Positions 7,974 through 18,032 are shown, numbered from the stretch's first letter. The stretch: DNA of 64,000 bases from Sphingomonas aracearum (GCF_003345355.1 NZ_QQNB01000002.1:806001-870000); one strand, 5' to 3'. Numbers and translations: made by a program. Notes: generated from the sequence alone by a model not told the origin.

Positions 7974-8897
7974 TCAACCGATCTGCCCGAAGCACCAGCG
8001 CAGCACGGATTTCTGTGCATGCAGCCGGTTCTCAGCTTCCGCCCAGATCAGCGACTGCGGCCCGTCGATCACCGCCTCCACCACTTCCTCGCCGCGATGC
8101 GCGGGCAGGCAGTGGAGGAACACCGCGTCGGCCTTGGCGCGCGCCATCAGGCCCACGTCCACCTGGAACGGCGCCATCGCCTTCAGCTTGCTGTCCGCTT
8201 CGGCCTGGCCCATCGAGATCCAAGTGTCGGTGACGATCACGTCCGCGCCGTCCGCCGCCTCGCCTGCGCTGCCGACGACACGCGCCCGACCCTGACCGCG
8301 GGCGACATCGGCCTCGCTCGGCTGGAACCCCTGCGGACAGGCGGCGACCACGTCGAAGCCCATCAGCCCGCCGGCCTCCATGATCGAGGCGAGCACGTTG
8401 TTGCCGTCGCCCAGCCACGCGACCTTGAGGCCGGGCAGCGCCTTGCCGCTCTCCACCAAGGTCAGCAGGTCGGCGACGATCTGGCACGGATGAGAAGCGT
8501 CCGTCAGCCCGTTGATGACCGGAACGGTGGCATGTTCCGCCATGTCGACCAGCTTTTGGTGATCGTCCGTGCGGATCATGATAGCGTCCACATAGCCGGA
8601 CAGCACGCGCGCGGTGTCCGCGATGCTCTCCCCGCGGCCGATCTGCATGGAGCCGGCGTCCATCACGATCGACGTGCCGCCGAGCTGGCGGATCGCCATG
8701 TCGAAGGACACGCGCGTACGGGTCGAGTTCTTCTCGAAGATCATCGCCAGCGTGCGCCCGGCGAGCGGCGCGTCGCCATCGGCCTTGCCCTTGGGGAATC
8801 CGGTGCGCGCGGCCTTGCGGTCGATGGCGTCGGCCAGCATCGCGGCGATCGCGTCGCCGCCGGCGTCGGAGAGGTCGAGAAAGTGGCGAATGGTCAT
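7974..8897 (-). CDS. argF: Ornithine carbamoyltransferase
   Basis: 307 aa. It makes citrulline from ornithine and carbamoyl phosphate. Carbamoyl-phosphate site FEKNSTRTR (about residue 60), HPCQ (about 140), the ornithine loop, and [10 protein letters not shown] near residue 270 are all intact. ATG 8897 gives the canonical N-terminus [11 protein letters not shown]; the upstream frame is repeat DNA. Downstream of argD on the same strand, with a 141-bp repeat-filled gap, as in other sphingomonad argD-argF-hslO clusters. Confidence 0.96.
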   Translation of the reverse strand: MTIRHFLDLSDAGGDAIAAMLADAIDRKAARTGFPKGKADGDAPLAGRTLAMIFEKNSTRTRVSFDMAIRQLGGTSIVMDAGSMQIGRGESIADTARVLSGYVDAIMIRTDDHQKLVDMAEHATVPVINGLTDASHPCQIVADLLTLVESGKALPGLKVAWLGDGNNVLASIMEAGGLMGFDVVAACPQGFQPSEADVARGQGRARVVGSAGEAADGADVIVTDTWISMGQAEADSKLKAMAPFQVDVGLMARAKADAVFLHCLPAHRGEEVVEAVIDGPQSLIWAEAENRLHAQKSVLRWCFGQIG

Positions 8898-8900
8898 CTT

Positions 8901-9030
8901 GTCCTCCCCAGTATGGGGAGGGGGACCGCTCGCGAAGCGAGTGGTGGAGGGGGCTCTCCTCCAGCGGACCACTCGCGGCGATCCCCCTCCACCATGCTGC
9001 GCATGGTCCCCCTCCCCGTGCCGGGGAGGA
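8901..9030. repeat. Palindromic intergenic repeat, family B
   Basis: The element opens with TCCTCCCCAGTATGGGGAGG and closes with CCCCGTGCCGGGGAGGA. Inside, GGTGGAGGGGG faces CCCCCTCCACC, and there are small inverted units around CGCTCGCGAAGCGAG and ATGCTGCGCAT. The result is a nested, near-symmetrical structure filling the argD-argF gap. Only one copy occurs in this window; the GGGGAGGA ends are typical of a dispersed sphingomonad repeat. Confidence 0.8.
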
Positions 9031-9038
9031 TCAGCTCG

Positions 9039-10235
9039 TCAATCGTCGGACGGCATCGCATAGCTGCGCGCTGCCGCGCTGAGCTTCTCCAGGCATTCGG
9101 CGATGTGCGATTCCTCGATCACCAGGGGCGGCAGCACGCGCACCACGTTCTCGCCCGCCGAAACGGTGAGCAGCCCGTGATGGTCGCGCGCATGGGCGAC
9201 GAAGCTGCGCGCCTCGGCCGCGTCCGACAGCTTGAGACCGAGCATCAGGCCCTTGCCGCGCACGCCCACGAACAGGTGGTCGTGGTTGGGGATGAGCTGC
9301 TCCAGCCCGGCGCGCAGCCGCTCGCCCATCGCCGTCACCCGGTCGAGAAAGCCGGGCTCCTGCATCACGTCCAGCACCGCCTCGCCCGCGGCCATCGCCA
9401 GCGGGTTGCCGCCATAGGTGGAGCCGTGGGTGCCGAACACCATGCCGCTTGCCGCCTGTTCGGTGGCGAGGCACGCGCCCAGCGGAAAGCCGCCGCCGAT
9501 CCCCTTGGCCACCGTCATGATGTCGGGCGTGATGCCGTAATGCTCGTAGCCCCACATCTTGCCGGTGCGCCCGTAGCCGCACTGCACCTCGTCCAGGATC
9601 AGCAGCAGGCCGTGCTCGTCGCAGGCGCGGCGCAGGCCCTGGAGGAACTCGGGCGTTGCCGCCGAAACGCCGCCCTCGCCCTGCACCGTTTCGACCAGGA
9701 AGCCGGCCGTGTTGTCATCGATCAGCGCGAGCGCGGCCTCGAGATCGTTGAACGGCGCATAGGCGAAGCCCGGCAGCAGCGGCTCGAACCCGTCGCGCAT
9801 CTTCGGCTGGTTGGTCGCGGAGATCGCGCCCATCGTGCGGCCGTGGAACGCGTTGTTGAAGGTGATGAGCTTGTGCCGCTGCGGCTCGCCCTTGACGTAG
9901 AAGAAACGGCGCGCAGTCTTGATCGCGCACTCGATCGCTTCGGTGCCCGAATTGGTGAAGAACACGGTGTCGGCGAACGAACAATCCACCAGCCGCTGCG
10001 CGAAATGCTCGCCCTGCGGGGAGCCGTACAGGTTGGACACGTGCATCAGCGTCGCCGCCTGGTCGGCAATCGCCTGCACCAGCTTCGGATGGCCGTGGCC
10101 CAGCGCGTTGACCGCGATGCCGGCGGCGAAATCGAGATAGCGCTCGCCGCGTTCCCCGATCAGGTAGACGCCTTCGCCTCGCACCGGGCGCACGTCACAC
10201 CGCGGGTAGACGGGCATGAGGGCGGGCGTGGCCAC
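9039..10235 (-). CDS. argD: Acetylornithine/succinyldiaminopimelate aminotransferase
   Basis: 398 aa class-III PLP aminotransferase making N-acetylornithine and possibly serving lysine synthesis too. Motifs: FFTNSGTEAIECAIKTAR, FHGRTMGA, ILDEVQCGYGRTG (Asp holding the PLP pyridine), and TVAKGIGGGFPLGA with the PLP Lys. GTG 10235 is chosen because AGGAG lies seven bases upstream; extension to 10259 has no RBS and would run into a terminator-like hairpin. First gene of the argD-argF-hslO run. Confidence 0.95.
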   Translation of the reverse strand: MATPALMPVYPRCDVRPVRGEGVYLIGERGERYLDFAAGIAVNALGHGHPKLVQAIADQAATLMHVSNLYGSPQGEHFAQRLVDCSFADTVFFTNSGTEAIECAIKTARRFFYVKGEPQRHKLITFNNAFHGRTMGAISATNQPKMRDGFEPLLPGFAYAPFNDLEAALALIDDNTAGFLVETVQGEGGVSAATPEFLQGLRRACDEHGLLLILDEVQCGYGRTGKMWGYEHYGITPDIMTVAKGIGGGFPLGACLATEQAASGMVFGTHGSTYGGNPLAMAAGEAVLDVMQEPGFLDRVTAMGERLRAGLEQLIPNHDHLFVGVRGKGLMLGLKLSDAAEARSFVAHARDHHGLLTVSAGENVVRVLPPLVIEESHIAECLEKLSAAARSYAMPSDD

Positions 10236-10257
10236 GGCACTTCTCCTTTGAACAAAC

Positions 10258-10285
10258 AAAAAAGGCGGCCCCAGGCAGGACCGCC
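10258..10285 (-). terminator. Terminator-like hairpin just upstream of argD
   Basis: On the minus strand GGCGGTCC-TGCCTG-GGGCCGCC (8 bp with one G-U) is followed by TTTTTT. It ends 22 bases before the argD start codon. It could terminate transcripts from the ABC permease gene, but it also lies at the extreme 5' end of the transcript predicted from the promoter at 10296-10323. Confidence 0.8.
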
Positions 10286-10295
10286 GGAGCGGGCA

Positions 10296-10323
10296 TTTAC
10301 ACGGGGGTGGCCGGGTGCGTCAA
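10296..10323 (-). promoter_or_regulatory. Candidate sigma-70 promoter for argD
   Basis: Minus strand: TTGACG, 16 bases, TGTAAA. The same hexamers and spacing occur at the promoter before the XRE operon (39849-39876). Transcription would start near 10289, only a few bases before the hairpin. Confidence 0.5.
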
Positions 10324-10340
10324 ACCCTTGCGTCACCAGA

Positions 10341-10446
10341 CGTCACCCCTGCCTCGTGCCGGGGTCCATTCCGCGGCGAGGTGCAAGGCCGGAGCCTCTT
10401 GCCCAGCGTGGGCGGCACAGTGACCCCGGAACAAGTCCGGGGTGAC
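10341..10446. repeat. Palindromic intergenic repeat, family C
   Basis: It contains GTGACCCCGGAACAAGTCCG continuing to GGGTGAC (10420-10446), a 10-bp-arm palindrome, and a related half element CGTCACCCCT...GCCGGGGTCC at 10341-10368. The CCGGACTTGTTCCGG core is a widely dispersed palindrome. It lies just past the ABC permease stop and may shape the 3' end of its mRNA. Confidence 0.75.
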
Positions 10447-10454
10447 GGTTGACG

Positions 10455-11306
10455 TCAGTTCTTCAGCTTCCAGCCGCGCGCCAGCACCGCGTAGCAGATT
10501 GCCGCCAGCACAACGTCGAGCACCAGGATCAGCACCGCGCCCACCGCGATCGGCGAATCGGCGGTGCCGAGGAAACCGTAACGGAAGCCCGAGATGATGT
10601 AGAAGAACGGATTGACGTGGCTGAACGTGCGGAACGCCGGCGCGAGGTGGTCCACCGAATAGAAGGTGCCGGACAGGAGCGTCAGCGGCGAGATCACGAA
10701 ATTGGTGATCGCCGCCGAATGATCGAACTTCTCCGCCCAGATCGAGGTCAGCACGCCGACCAGCGCCAGGAACGTCGCGCCAAGCAGGCCGAACCACAGG
10801 ATCGCGAGGGGTGCATGCGGGGTGACGTGCACGCCTGGCCAGAACAGCATGAAGAACCAGACCGCGAACCCCACCAGCACCGCGCGCGTCACGGAGGCGG
10901 TGACCAGCGCCGTCAACAGCTCGCCCGTGGACAGGGGCGGCTGGAGATAGTCGACGATGGTGCCCTGCATCTTGCCCACCAGCAGGGAGAAGCTGGCATT
11001 CTGGAACGCGTTGTTCAGCATGCCCATCACGATCAGGCCGGGGGCGATGAAATCGGCAAAGGCGACCTCGGTGGCTCCGACCATCACCGGGCGCCGGGCG
11101 CCGGTGGAAACGGTGAAGATCACCAGGAACAGGAGCGTGGTAACGGCCGGCGCCCACACCGTCTGCAACTGCACCTTGAAGAAGCGGCGCACCTCCTTGA
11201 TATAGAGCGTCCACAGCCCGCCCCAGTTGACGCGCCGGATCACCGGTTCGCCGGGGGCGTGGCGGATCGCCGAAGATGTTTCGCCGATGGGGGGCTGGCT
11301 GCTCAT
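10455..11306 (-). CDS. ABC-2 type transporter permease
   Basis: 283 aa with about six membrane helices in the ABC-2 fold. TLYIKEVRRFFKVQLQTVWAP leads into helix 1; the conserved QGTIVDYLQPPLSTGELL loop and PLTLLSGTFYSVDHLAP are typical of NodJ/YadH-type exporters. ATG 11306 (MSSQPPIGE) is preferred. No ATP-binding subunit gene is adjacent, so its ATPase must be encoded elsewhere. Substrate unknown; lipid or polysaccharide export are the common roles. Divergent from gcrA across 62 bp. Confidence 0.88.
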   Translation of the reverse strand: MSSQPPIGETSSAIRHAPGEPVIRRVNWGGLWTLYIKEVRRFFKVQLQTVWAPAVTTLLFLVIFTVSTGARRPVMVGATEVAFADFIAPGLIVMGMLNNAFQNASFSLLVGKMQGTIVDYLQPPLSTGELLTALVTASVTRAVLVGFAVWFFMLFWPGVHVTPHAPLAILWFGLLGATFLALVGVLTSIWAEKFDHSAAITNFVISPLTLLSGTFYSVDHLAPAFRTFSHVNPFFYIISGFRYGFLGTADSPIAVGAVLILVLDVVLAAICYAVLARGWKLKN

Positions 11307-11368
11307 GGCGCTTGCGCTAGAGATTGCCGCCGCCGCCCGCAAGTCGGCACGAAGGACAAGGAAGTCAC

Positions 11369-12082
11369 ATGGCCTGGACCGACGAGCGGATCGAAACGCT
11401 CAAGAAGATGTGGGAAGCGGGGCAGACCGCCAGCCAGATCGCCGACGAGCTGGGCGGCGTCAGCCGCAACGCGGTGATCGGCAAGGCGCATCGCCTGGGC
11501 CTTCAGTCCCGCCCCTCCCCGGTGCGCCCGAACGAGGCCCGGCCTGCCGAGGCGCCCGCCGCCGAGGTGCGTGCGGAGGAGCCGGCCCCGACGGTCAGCG
11601 AGGCACGTCAGCCCGCCGCCGCCAGGCCCGTCGCCGCCGTCGAGGCGCCGACACCCGCGCCCGCGCCCGAAGCGAGGCCCGCCGCCCCGGTGAGCGCCGA
11701 CACGGCTCCGGCGGCCACGGCCCCGGCTCCCGCCGCCCCATCGCAGCCCGTCCTTCGCTCGGTGGGTCCGGGCGGCTTCGTCCGCCAGTCCCCCGGCGAG
11801 CAGCAGCCGCCGATCGCGCCCGCCCCGCCGCGTCGGCTGGTGCCGGCCAAGCCATCGCCGGAGATTGCGGGCAAGACCAGCCTGCTCGACCTGTCGGACA
11901 AGATCTGCAAATGGCCGCTCGGCCACCCCGGCGAGCCCGACTTCCATTTCTGCGGCGAGAAGGTGAACCCGGGCTTCCCGTATTGCGTGGCGCATTGCGG
12001 CCATGCCTATCAGGCGCAGCTGCCCCGCCGCGACCGGCGCCCCGCCCCGCCGCTGCCGTTCGGGTCGCCGCGCGGACGCTGA
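11369..12082 (+). CDS. gcrA: Cell-cycle regulator GcrA
   Basis: 237 aa. GcrA binds sigma-70 and methylated GANTC sites to tune cell-cycle genes in alphaproteobacteria. The N-terminal helix-turn-helix MAWTDERIETLKKMWEAG and SRNAVIGKAHRLGL is diagnostic. A long Ala/Pro-rich linker (about residues 50-165) leads to the C-terminal sigma-binding domain with CKWPLGHPGEPDFHFCG and YCVAHCGHAY. ATG 11369 is the family start. A good terminator follows. Confidence 0.96.
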   Translation: MAWTDERIETLKKMWEAGQTASQIADELGGVSRNAVIGKAHRLGLQSRPSPVRPNEARPAEAPAAEVRAEEPAPTVSEARQPAAARPVAAVEAPTPAPAPEARPAAPVSADTAPAATAPAPAAPSQPVLRSVGPGGFVRQSPGEQQPPIAPAPPRRLVPAKPSPEIAGKTSLLDLSDKICKWPLGHPGEPDFHFCGEKVNPGFPYCVAHCGHAYQAQLPRRDRRPAPPLPFGSPRGR

Positions 12083-12121
12083 CGCGCCGTTACCGCGATT
12101 GCAGACCGCTTAGGTTGCCAG

Positions 12122-12154
12122 CCCCTGTTCGGAGACGATCCGGGCGGGGGTTTT
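12122..12154 (+). terminator. Intrinsic terminator after gcrA
   Basis: CCCCTGTTCGG pairs with CCGGGCGGGGG over 11 bp (three G-U pairs) around a 7-base loop and is followed by TTTT. It lies 40 bases beyond the gcrA stop. Confidence 0.85.
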
Positions 12155-12227
12155 CGCATCGGCATGGTAAATCCGGCACCGTGACCCCTGGCCATGTTTG
12201 GCGCGGGGCAACCGCGCGCCGCGATAG

Positions 12228-14378
<2,151 letters not shown>

Positions 14379-14384
14379 CGGGCG

Positions 14385-14900
14385 CTATGCCCGCCCGCCG
14401 ATGAGGTCGGTCGCGAGCGCCTCGTAGAAGCGGCAGATGTCGAGCATGTCGCGGCTTTCCAGCGCGAGCCGCTGGCCCAGGTCGTAGCGGCGCAGGGCGT
14501 TGGTCGACGGATCGGTCCAGCCGGTGGTCATCCAGGCGAGACCCGGCGCATCCGGGCGCAGGACGGCGCCGTTGCAATAGCGCAAACAGGCGCGGGAGCG
14601 GCCAAGCGCGCGCAGGCGGCCGCCATCGCCGCCAGGTTCGCCTTCATCGCCGCGCAGGGCGGCGAGCTTGTTGGCCGCATTGTGTCGCCCGTGCGGCGCG
14701 GCCGGATCGAGCGTGTCCATGAGGACGTGGAGAAAGCGGTCAAGCTCCGCCAGGCAGTTGCCGAGATGCCGCGTGCGTATCTCCGCTGCGCCGTCCGGGT
14801 CGCCGGAGGTCGCAAGCCAGCCGCGTTCCGCACGGAGCGACAGGAAACGGGTGCCGGCGAACAGCGTACCCCGCGCCCGGTCCACCGTCGGGGCGATCAA
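14385..14900 (-). CDS. Conserved protein of unknown function
   Basis: 171 aa with TTG start at 14900. The start is inferred from a TTGA overlap with the stop of the upstream small gene, which suggests coupled translation. The protein is soluble, with HLGNCLAELDRFLHVL and DMLDICRFYEALATDLIGGRA helices, and an internal Arg/Gly-rich section. No known domain is recognised. The frame is open further upstream but overlaps the neighbour entirely. Confidence 0.6.
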   Translation of the reverse strand: MIAPTVDRARGTLFAGTRFLSLRAERGWLATSGDPDGAAEIRTRHLGNCLAELDRFLHVLMDTLDPAAPHGRHNAANKLAALRGDEGEPGGDGGRLRALGRSRACLRYCNGAVLRPDAPGLAWMTTGWTDPSTNALRRYDLGQRLALESRDMLDICRFYEALATDLIGGRA

Positions 14901-15091
14901 TCCTCGATCACTGGGGCGCCGGCGGCATTGCGCAGCCGGCCGGCGTCCGCCCGCTCGGCGCGGACCGCCATTGCATCCCACGAGGCGGACGCGCGCTCGC
15001 ATCGCTCGCGTACGTTCTGCAACGTCGCCTGTGCGGCGTTGTTGCGCTCGACCAAGGCCTGGCTGCGGAAGAAAACGGCATCGCGAGACAT
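14897..15091 (-). CDS. Small conserved protein
   Basis: 64 aa: MSRDAVFFRSQALVERNNAA followed by a helical segment and the C-terminus APVIED. Charged, Ala-rich, probably a single long helix, with no signal or membrane segment. I recall similar short sphingomonad hypotheticals beginning MSRDAVFFR, so I regard it as a real gene. It precedes and overlaps the 171-aa gene. Its function is unknown. Confidence 0.7.
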   Translation of the reverse strand: MSRDAVFFRSQALVERNNAAQATLQNVRERCERASASWDAMAVRAERADAGRLRNAAGAPVIED

Positions 15092-15107
15092 GGGTCGTCC
15101 TTTCGTG

Positions 15108-15143
15108 GGAGAGGAAGAGGCAGCGACCGGCGCGGCCGCTGCC
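15108..15143 (-). terminator. Probable terminator after the cold-shock gene
   Basis: Minus strand GGCAGCG...CGCTGCC (7-bp stem, GC-rich loop) is followed by TCTTCCTCT, a weak U-rich tract. It is 9 bases past the cold-shock stop. Confidence 0.6.
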
Positions 15144-15152
15144 TCGCCCGGT

Positions 15153-15362
15153 TTACGCGGTCTGCAGGTTGACGGCGGCCATCTTGCCGCGGCGATCCTG
15201 CTCCAGTTCGTAGGTGACGCGCTGATCCTGGTTCAGCGTGACGAGGCCGGCGCGCTCCACGGCGCTGATATGGACAAAGGCGTCCGGGCCGCCGTTTTCC
15301 GGCGCGATGAAGCCGTAGCCCTTGTCGGCGTTGAAGAACTTGACGGTGCCAGTGATGCTCAT
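15153..15362 (-). CDS. Cold-shock domain protein (CspA family)
   Basis: 69 aa, a single cold-shock OB-fold that binds single-stranded RNA/DNA. RNP1 KGYGFIAPE and RNP2 DAFVHIS are present, with the N-terminal MSITGTVKFFNADKG. ATG 15362 matches the family. The leader upstream is long and low in conserved signals, as is usual for csp mRNAs; no specific thermosensor structure could be assigned by eye. Probably a nucleic-acid chaperone. Confidence 0.95.
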   Translation of the reverse strand: MSITGTVKFFNADKGYGFIAPENGGPDAFVHISAVERAGLVTLNQDQRVTYELEQDRRGKMAAVNLQTA

Positions 15363-15642
15363 GTGTGCTTCCTTCGATTTGTCGGGCCCGCAAGAAGGCA
15401 GGCCGGAGCCGCGGTGCAGGGAAAGAAGGAACGAGCCGCAAAGCAGAGAACCGTCGATTTGCGACTTCAGCCTCCGATATATCGCACGCCGCGGACGCAC
15501 TTGTAAGGGGCGGCCGGCAAATTAATCGGAGGAAGCACTCCGGCGGGCGCATCCGGACGGATCGGACATGGCCGAAACGGGAGGCGCCCGCATCGGCGGT
15601 GCCCCCCCCCGGCCCGGCCTGTCGTTACCGACGGATCAGGCG

Positions 15643-15912
15643 TTACATGCCGTTGGAAAGGTTGGTGTCCGGATCATGCGTGCGCATGTCCTCGGCCTGG
15701 TTCTGGCCGGTCGCGCGCACCGCATCGGCCTGGTTGTCCAGGCTGGCTTCCGTGGCGGAGGTGCTGGCGTTGTCCGCCGCTTCCTCGATATTGTCGGCCA
15801 CGGCATCGGCATTGGCCTCGATATTGTCGGCGGTCTGCTCGCGCGGGCTGGAGTTGCAGGCGGCAAGCGAGGCCAGACCGGCGGCGGCGGCGAGAACGAA
15901 CAGCTTTTTCAT
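15643..15912 (-). CDS. Small lipoprotein with Ala/Asp/Asn-rich helical domain
   Basis: 89 aa. Lipobox LASLAAC puts the lipid-anchored Cys at residue 19. The mature chain is highly acidic with repeating motifs (ADNIEANADAVADNIEEAAD) that suit a coiled coil, ending in HDPDTNLSNGM. There is no C-terminal Lys of the kind that links Lpp to peptidoglycan. Start at MKKLFVLAAAAG; the upstream extension lacks a signal. Function unknown. Confidence 0.8.
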   Translation of the reverse strand: MKKLFVLAAAAGLASLAACNSSPREQTADNIEANADAVADNIEEAADNASTSATEASLDNQADAVRATGQNQAEDMRTHDPDTNLSNGM

Positions 15913-15994
15913 CGAATTCCCCTTACGGCACGAGAGATCGTGACTGAAGGGTAACAAATATCAGTGCCGCGCTTTGTTCCCGCGGCGGCGGTTC

Positions 15995-16252
15995 TCAGTC
16001 GTCGCGCATGCGCATCAGGTGATAGCGCGTCCGCAATGCGGCTGCCGCCAGCAGGTTGAGCAGCCCCAGGGCCAGCGCGCCCAGCGGCACCGCCGCCGGC
16101 AGGCCCGGCACGGCGACCACGCGCACCAGCGCCAGGACGACGCCCAGCACGGCGAACATCGCCCCCGTATGGCGCAACGGGCGGGCGACCCCCTGCAACT
16201 CGCGCCGGTAGAGCGCGCGGCCTTCCGGCGTGGACAGATCGGGCGGGGTCAC
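15995..16252 (-). CDS. Small membrane protein
   Basis: 85 aa. GTG 16250-16252 overlaps the GNAT stop (GTGA), so it is translationally coupled. A soluble N-terminus (TPPDLSTPEGRALYRREL) is followed by two hydrophobic segments (about residues 32-48 and 52-70) and a basic tail RTRYHLMRMRDD. No family is recognised. Last gene of the metZ-apaG-lysR-gnat run. Confidence 0.7.
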   Translation of the reverse strand: MTPPDLSTPEGRALYRRELQGVARPLRHTGAMFAVLGVVLALVRVVAVPGLPAAVPLGALALGLLNLLAAAALRTRYHLMRMRDD

Positions 16253-16782
16253 CCGCGCCACTCCCCTGCCAGCAGGCCCCAGATCAGGCTGTCGCGCACG
16301 CCGATATGCGTCTCCCACTCGGCGCGAAGCCGGCCCTCCTGGCGGAAGCCGAGCGCCGCCAGCAACCGGTTGGAGGCGGCGTTGTCCGGGTCGGTATCCG
16401 CGAAGGCGCGCCGTGCACCTGCCGGTCCGAACAGCTGGTCGAGCAGCGCCGAAACCGCTTCCCGGGCGAAGCCGTGGCCGCCGTGCGCCGGCACCAGGCC
16501 ATAGCCGATCTCGAACACCCTTCCCTGCCGCTTCTCGTGCGCGGAAAGCGTGCCGATCGCCGCGCCGCCCTCCGCCGGGACGATCGCCCAGTTGCACCAG
16601 CCCGGCGTCCCGCGCATCTGCTCCAGCTTCGCCCGCGTGTCCTCCACGTCGGCGAGCGGCGGATGCGACCACCAGCGCATCGCCGCCGGCTCTCCGAACA
16701 GGGCGTGCAGGCTGGCGGCATCGTCCAGGTCGATCGGGCGCAGGTGCAGCCGTGCGCTGGAGAAAGAGGCGGGCAGGCTCAT
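16249..16782 (-). CDS. RimJ/RimL-type GNAT N-acetyltransferase
   Basis: 177 aa. Typical of the RimJ/RimL branch: RLHLRPIDLDDAASLHALF at the start, FEIGYGLVPAHGGHGFAREAV in the acetyl-CoA loop region, and DPDNAASNRLLAALGFRQEG before the final strand. The substrate is not predictable (protein N-terminus, drug or small amine). It begins 10 bp after the LysR-type regulator gene, so it may belong to the same operon. Confidence 0.88.
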   Translation of the reverse strand: MSLPASFSSARLHLRPIDLDDAASLHALFGEPAAMRWWSHPPLADVEDTRAKLEQMRGTPGWCNWAIVPAEGGAAIGTLSAHEKRQGRVFEIGYGLVPAHGGHGFAREAVSALLDQLFGPAGARRAFADTDPDNAASNRLLAALGFRQEGRLRAEWETHIGVRDSLIWGLLAGEWRG

Positions 16783-16792
16783 GCCATCCTGC

Positions 16793-17584
16793 TCAGGCGG
16801 TGAGCGCGTCCACCAGCGAGCGCACCTTCTTCTGCCGCCATTGCGGCAGCGGCGCGACCAGCCAGTAGCCGAGTGTCGAAGGCCGCGGGCTGCCGATCAC
16901 CGCCACCCGCCCCGCCGCGATGTCCGCGGCGGCGAGCAGTTCGGGCACCGTGGCCCGACCCAGCCCCGCGGCGGCGGCATCCAGCGCCAGGCCGGCATCG
17001 CCCACGCGGACCAGCGCGCCGCCGTCCTCGCCCGGGCAGCCGGGCCAGGCGATCGCGGTGTCGATCCCGCCGCCGGCCCGCTCCACCGTCACCAGCCCGT
17101 CGGACTCGAGCGCCTCGCCCTCATGCTCGCCCGGTCCCGCGCCCCAGCGGATTGCCAGGTCGAGGTTCGCCTCCGTGAAGTCGATCTCGGCATCGGCCGC
17201 CACCAGCACGAAGCGCAGCTCGCCGTCCCGCCGCGCAATCTCCGCCAGGCGCGGCATCAGCCACTTTTCGGTGAGGTCGCGGGGTGCGGCGATGGTCAGC
17301 GACTTGGAGGTCTGCCCCGCCTGCATGGCGCGCACCGCTTCCTCGAACTGGAGAAAGCCCTGGCGCAACGCCTCCAGCCCCGCCTCCCCCTCCGGGGTCA
17401 GCTCCAGGCCCTTGGTGGTCCGGCGGAACAGCACCACGCCCAGCGTGTCCTCCAGCGCGCGGATCTGCTGGCCCACGGCGGCGGGCGTCACCGCCAGCTC
17501 GTCGGCGGCGCGGGTGAAGGACAGATGGCGCGCGGCCGCGTCCAGCACGCGCAGGCCGTTGAGCGGAAGATGCGTGCGCTTCAT
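16793..17584 (-). CDS. LysR-family transcription regulator (GcvA-like, short)
   Basis: 263 aa. The N-terminal winged helix (LPLNGLRVLDAAARHLSFTRAADELAVTPAAVGQQIR) is of the GcvA type. The effector domain is about 40 residues shorter than the usual ~300-aa LysR: after DLAIRWGAG the protein passes quickly to GIDTAIAWPG. Either an authentic short subclass or an in-frame contraction. Normally LysR regulators sit divergent from a target; here it is in line with apaG upstream and a GNAT downstream, so its target is not evident. Confidence 0.85.
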   Translation of the reverse strand: MKRTHLPLNGLRVLDAAARHLSFTRAADELAVTPAAVGQQIRALEDTLGVVLFRRTTKGLELTPEGEAGLEALRQGFLQFEEAVRAMQAGQTSKSLTIAAPRDLTEKWLMPRLAEIARRDGELRFVLVAADAEIDFTEANLDLAIRWGAGPGEHEGEALESDGLVTVERAGGGIDTAIAWPGCPGEDGGALVRVGDAGLALDAAAAGLGRATVPELLAAADIAAGRVAVIGSPRPSTLGYWLVAPLPQWRQKKVRSLVDALTA

Positions 17585-17633
17585 GCCGGCCGGCCCTGAT
17601 CGGAGAGGCCGGCCCCCGTTCGCGATGCGACCC

Positions 17634-18032
17634 TCACGGCCCCACCGCCGGCGCGATCAGCGCGAACTTGGGGATCGCGACATCGAACAGCTCGCCGCTT
17701 TCCGCCACCACATGATAGCTGCCCTGCATCGATCCGGTCGGCGTCGCCAGGGGACAGCCGGACACGTAATCGAAGCTGGCCCCCGGCGCGATCAGCGGCT
17801 GCTCGCCCACCACGCCCTCGCCTTCCACCGGGTGCCGCGCGCCGCGCCCGTCCGTCACGATCCAGTGGCGGGTGAGGAGCTGCACCGCCTGCGCGCCGTC
17901 ATTCTCGATCCGCACGTGATAGGCCCAGAACCAGCGCCCGCGCCCCGGCTCGGACTGTTCGGGCAGATAGCTCACCGCCACGCGCACGGAGATTCCGCGC
18001 GTCTCGGCGACATGCGGGAACAGCGCCTTCAC
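17634..18032 (-). CDS. apaG: ApaG protein
   Basis: 132 aa, a single fibronectin-III-like ApaG/DUF525 domain. Features: YLPEQSEPGRGRWFWAYHVRIEN, LLTRHWIVTDGRG, GEGVVGEQPLIAPG and the GSMQGSYH loop. Linked genetically to Co2+/Mg2+ efflux phenotypes; the biochemical role is unsettled. Its ATG overlaps the metZ stop by 4 bp, an arrangement I recall from other alphaproteobacteria. Confidence 0.95.
   Translation of the reverse strand: MKALFPHVAETRGISVRVAVSYLPEQSEPGRGRWFWAYHVRIENDGAQAVQLLTRHWIVTDGRGARHPVEGEGVVGEQPLIAPGASFDYVSGCPLATPTGSMQGSYHVVAESGELFDVAIPKFALIAPAVGP

Noticed and set aside
15602..15610. Run of nine C as a phase-variation tract
   Set aside because: It lies in intergenic DNA beyond the lipoprotein stop and is not near any promoter or start codon I can identify.
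15913..15985. GGAAC...TGTT upstream of the small acidic lipoprotein gene as an EcfG promoter
   Set aside because: The spacer is 19 bases and the -10 is TGTT, outside the 16-17 spacing of the consensus.
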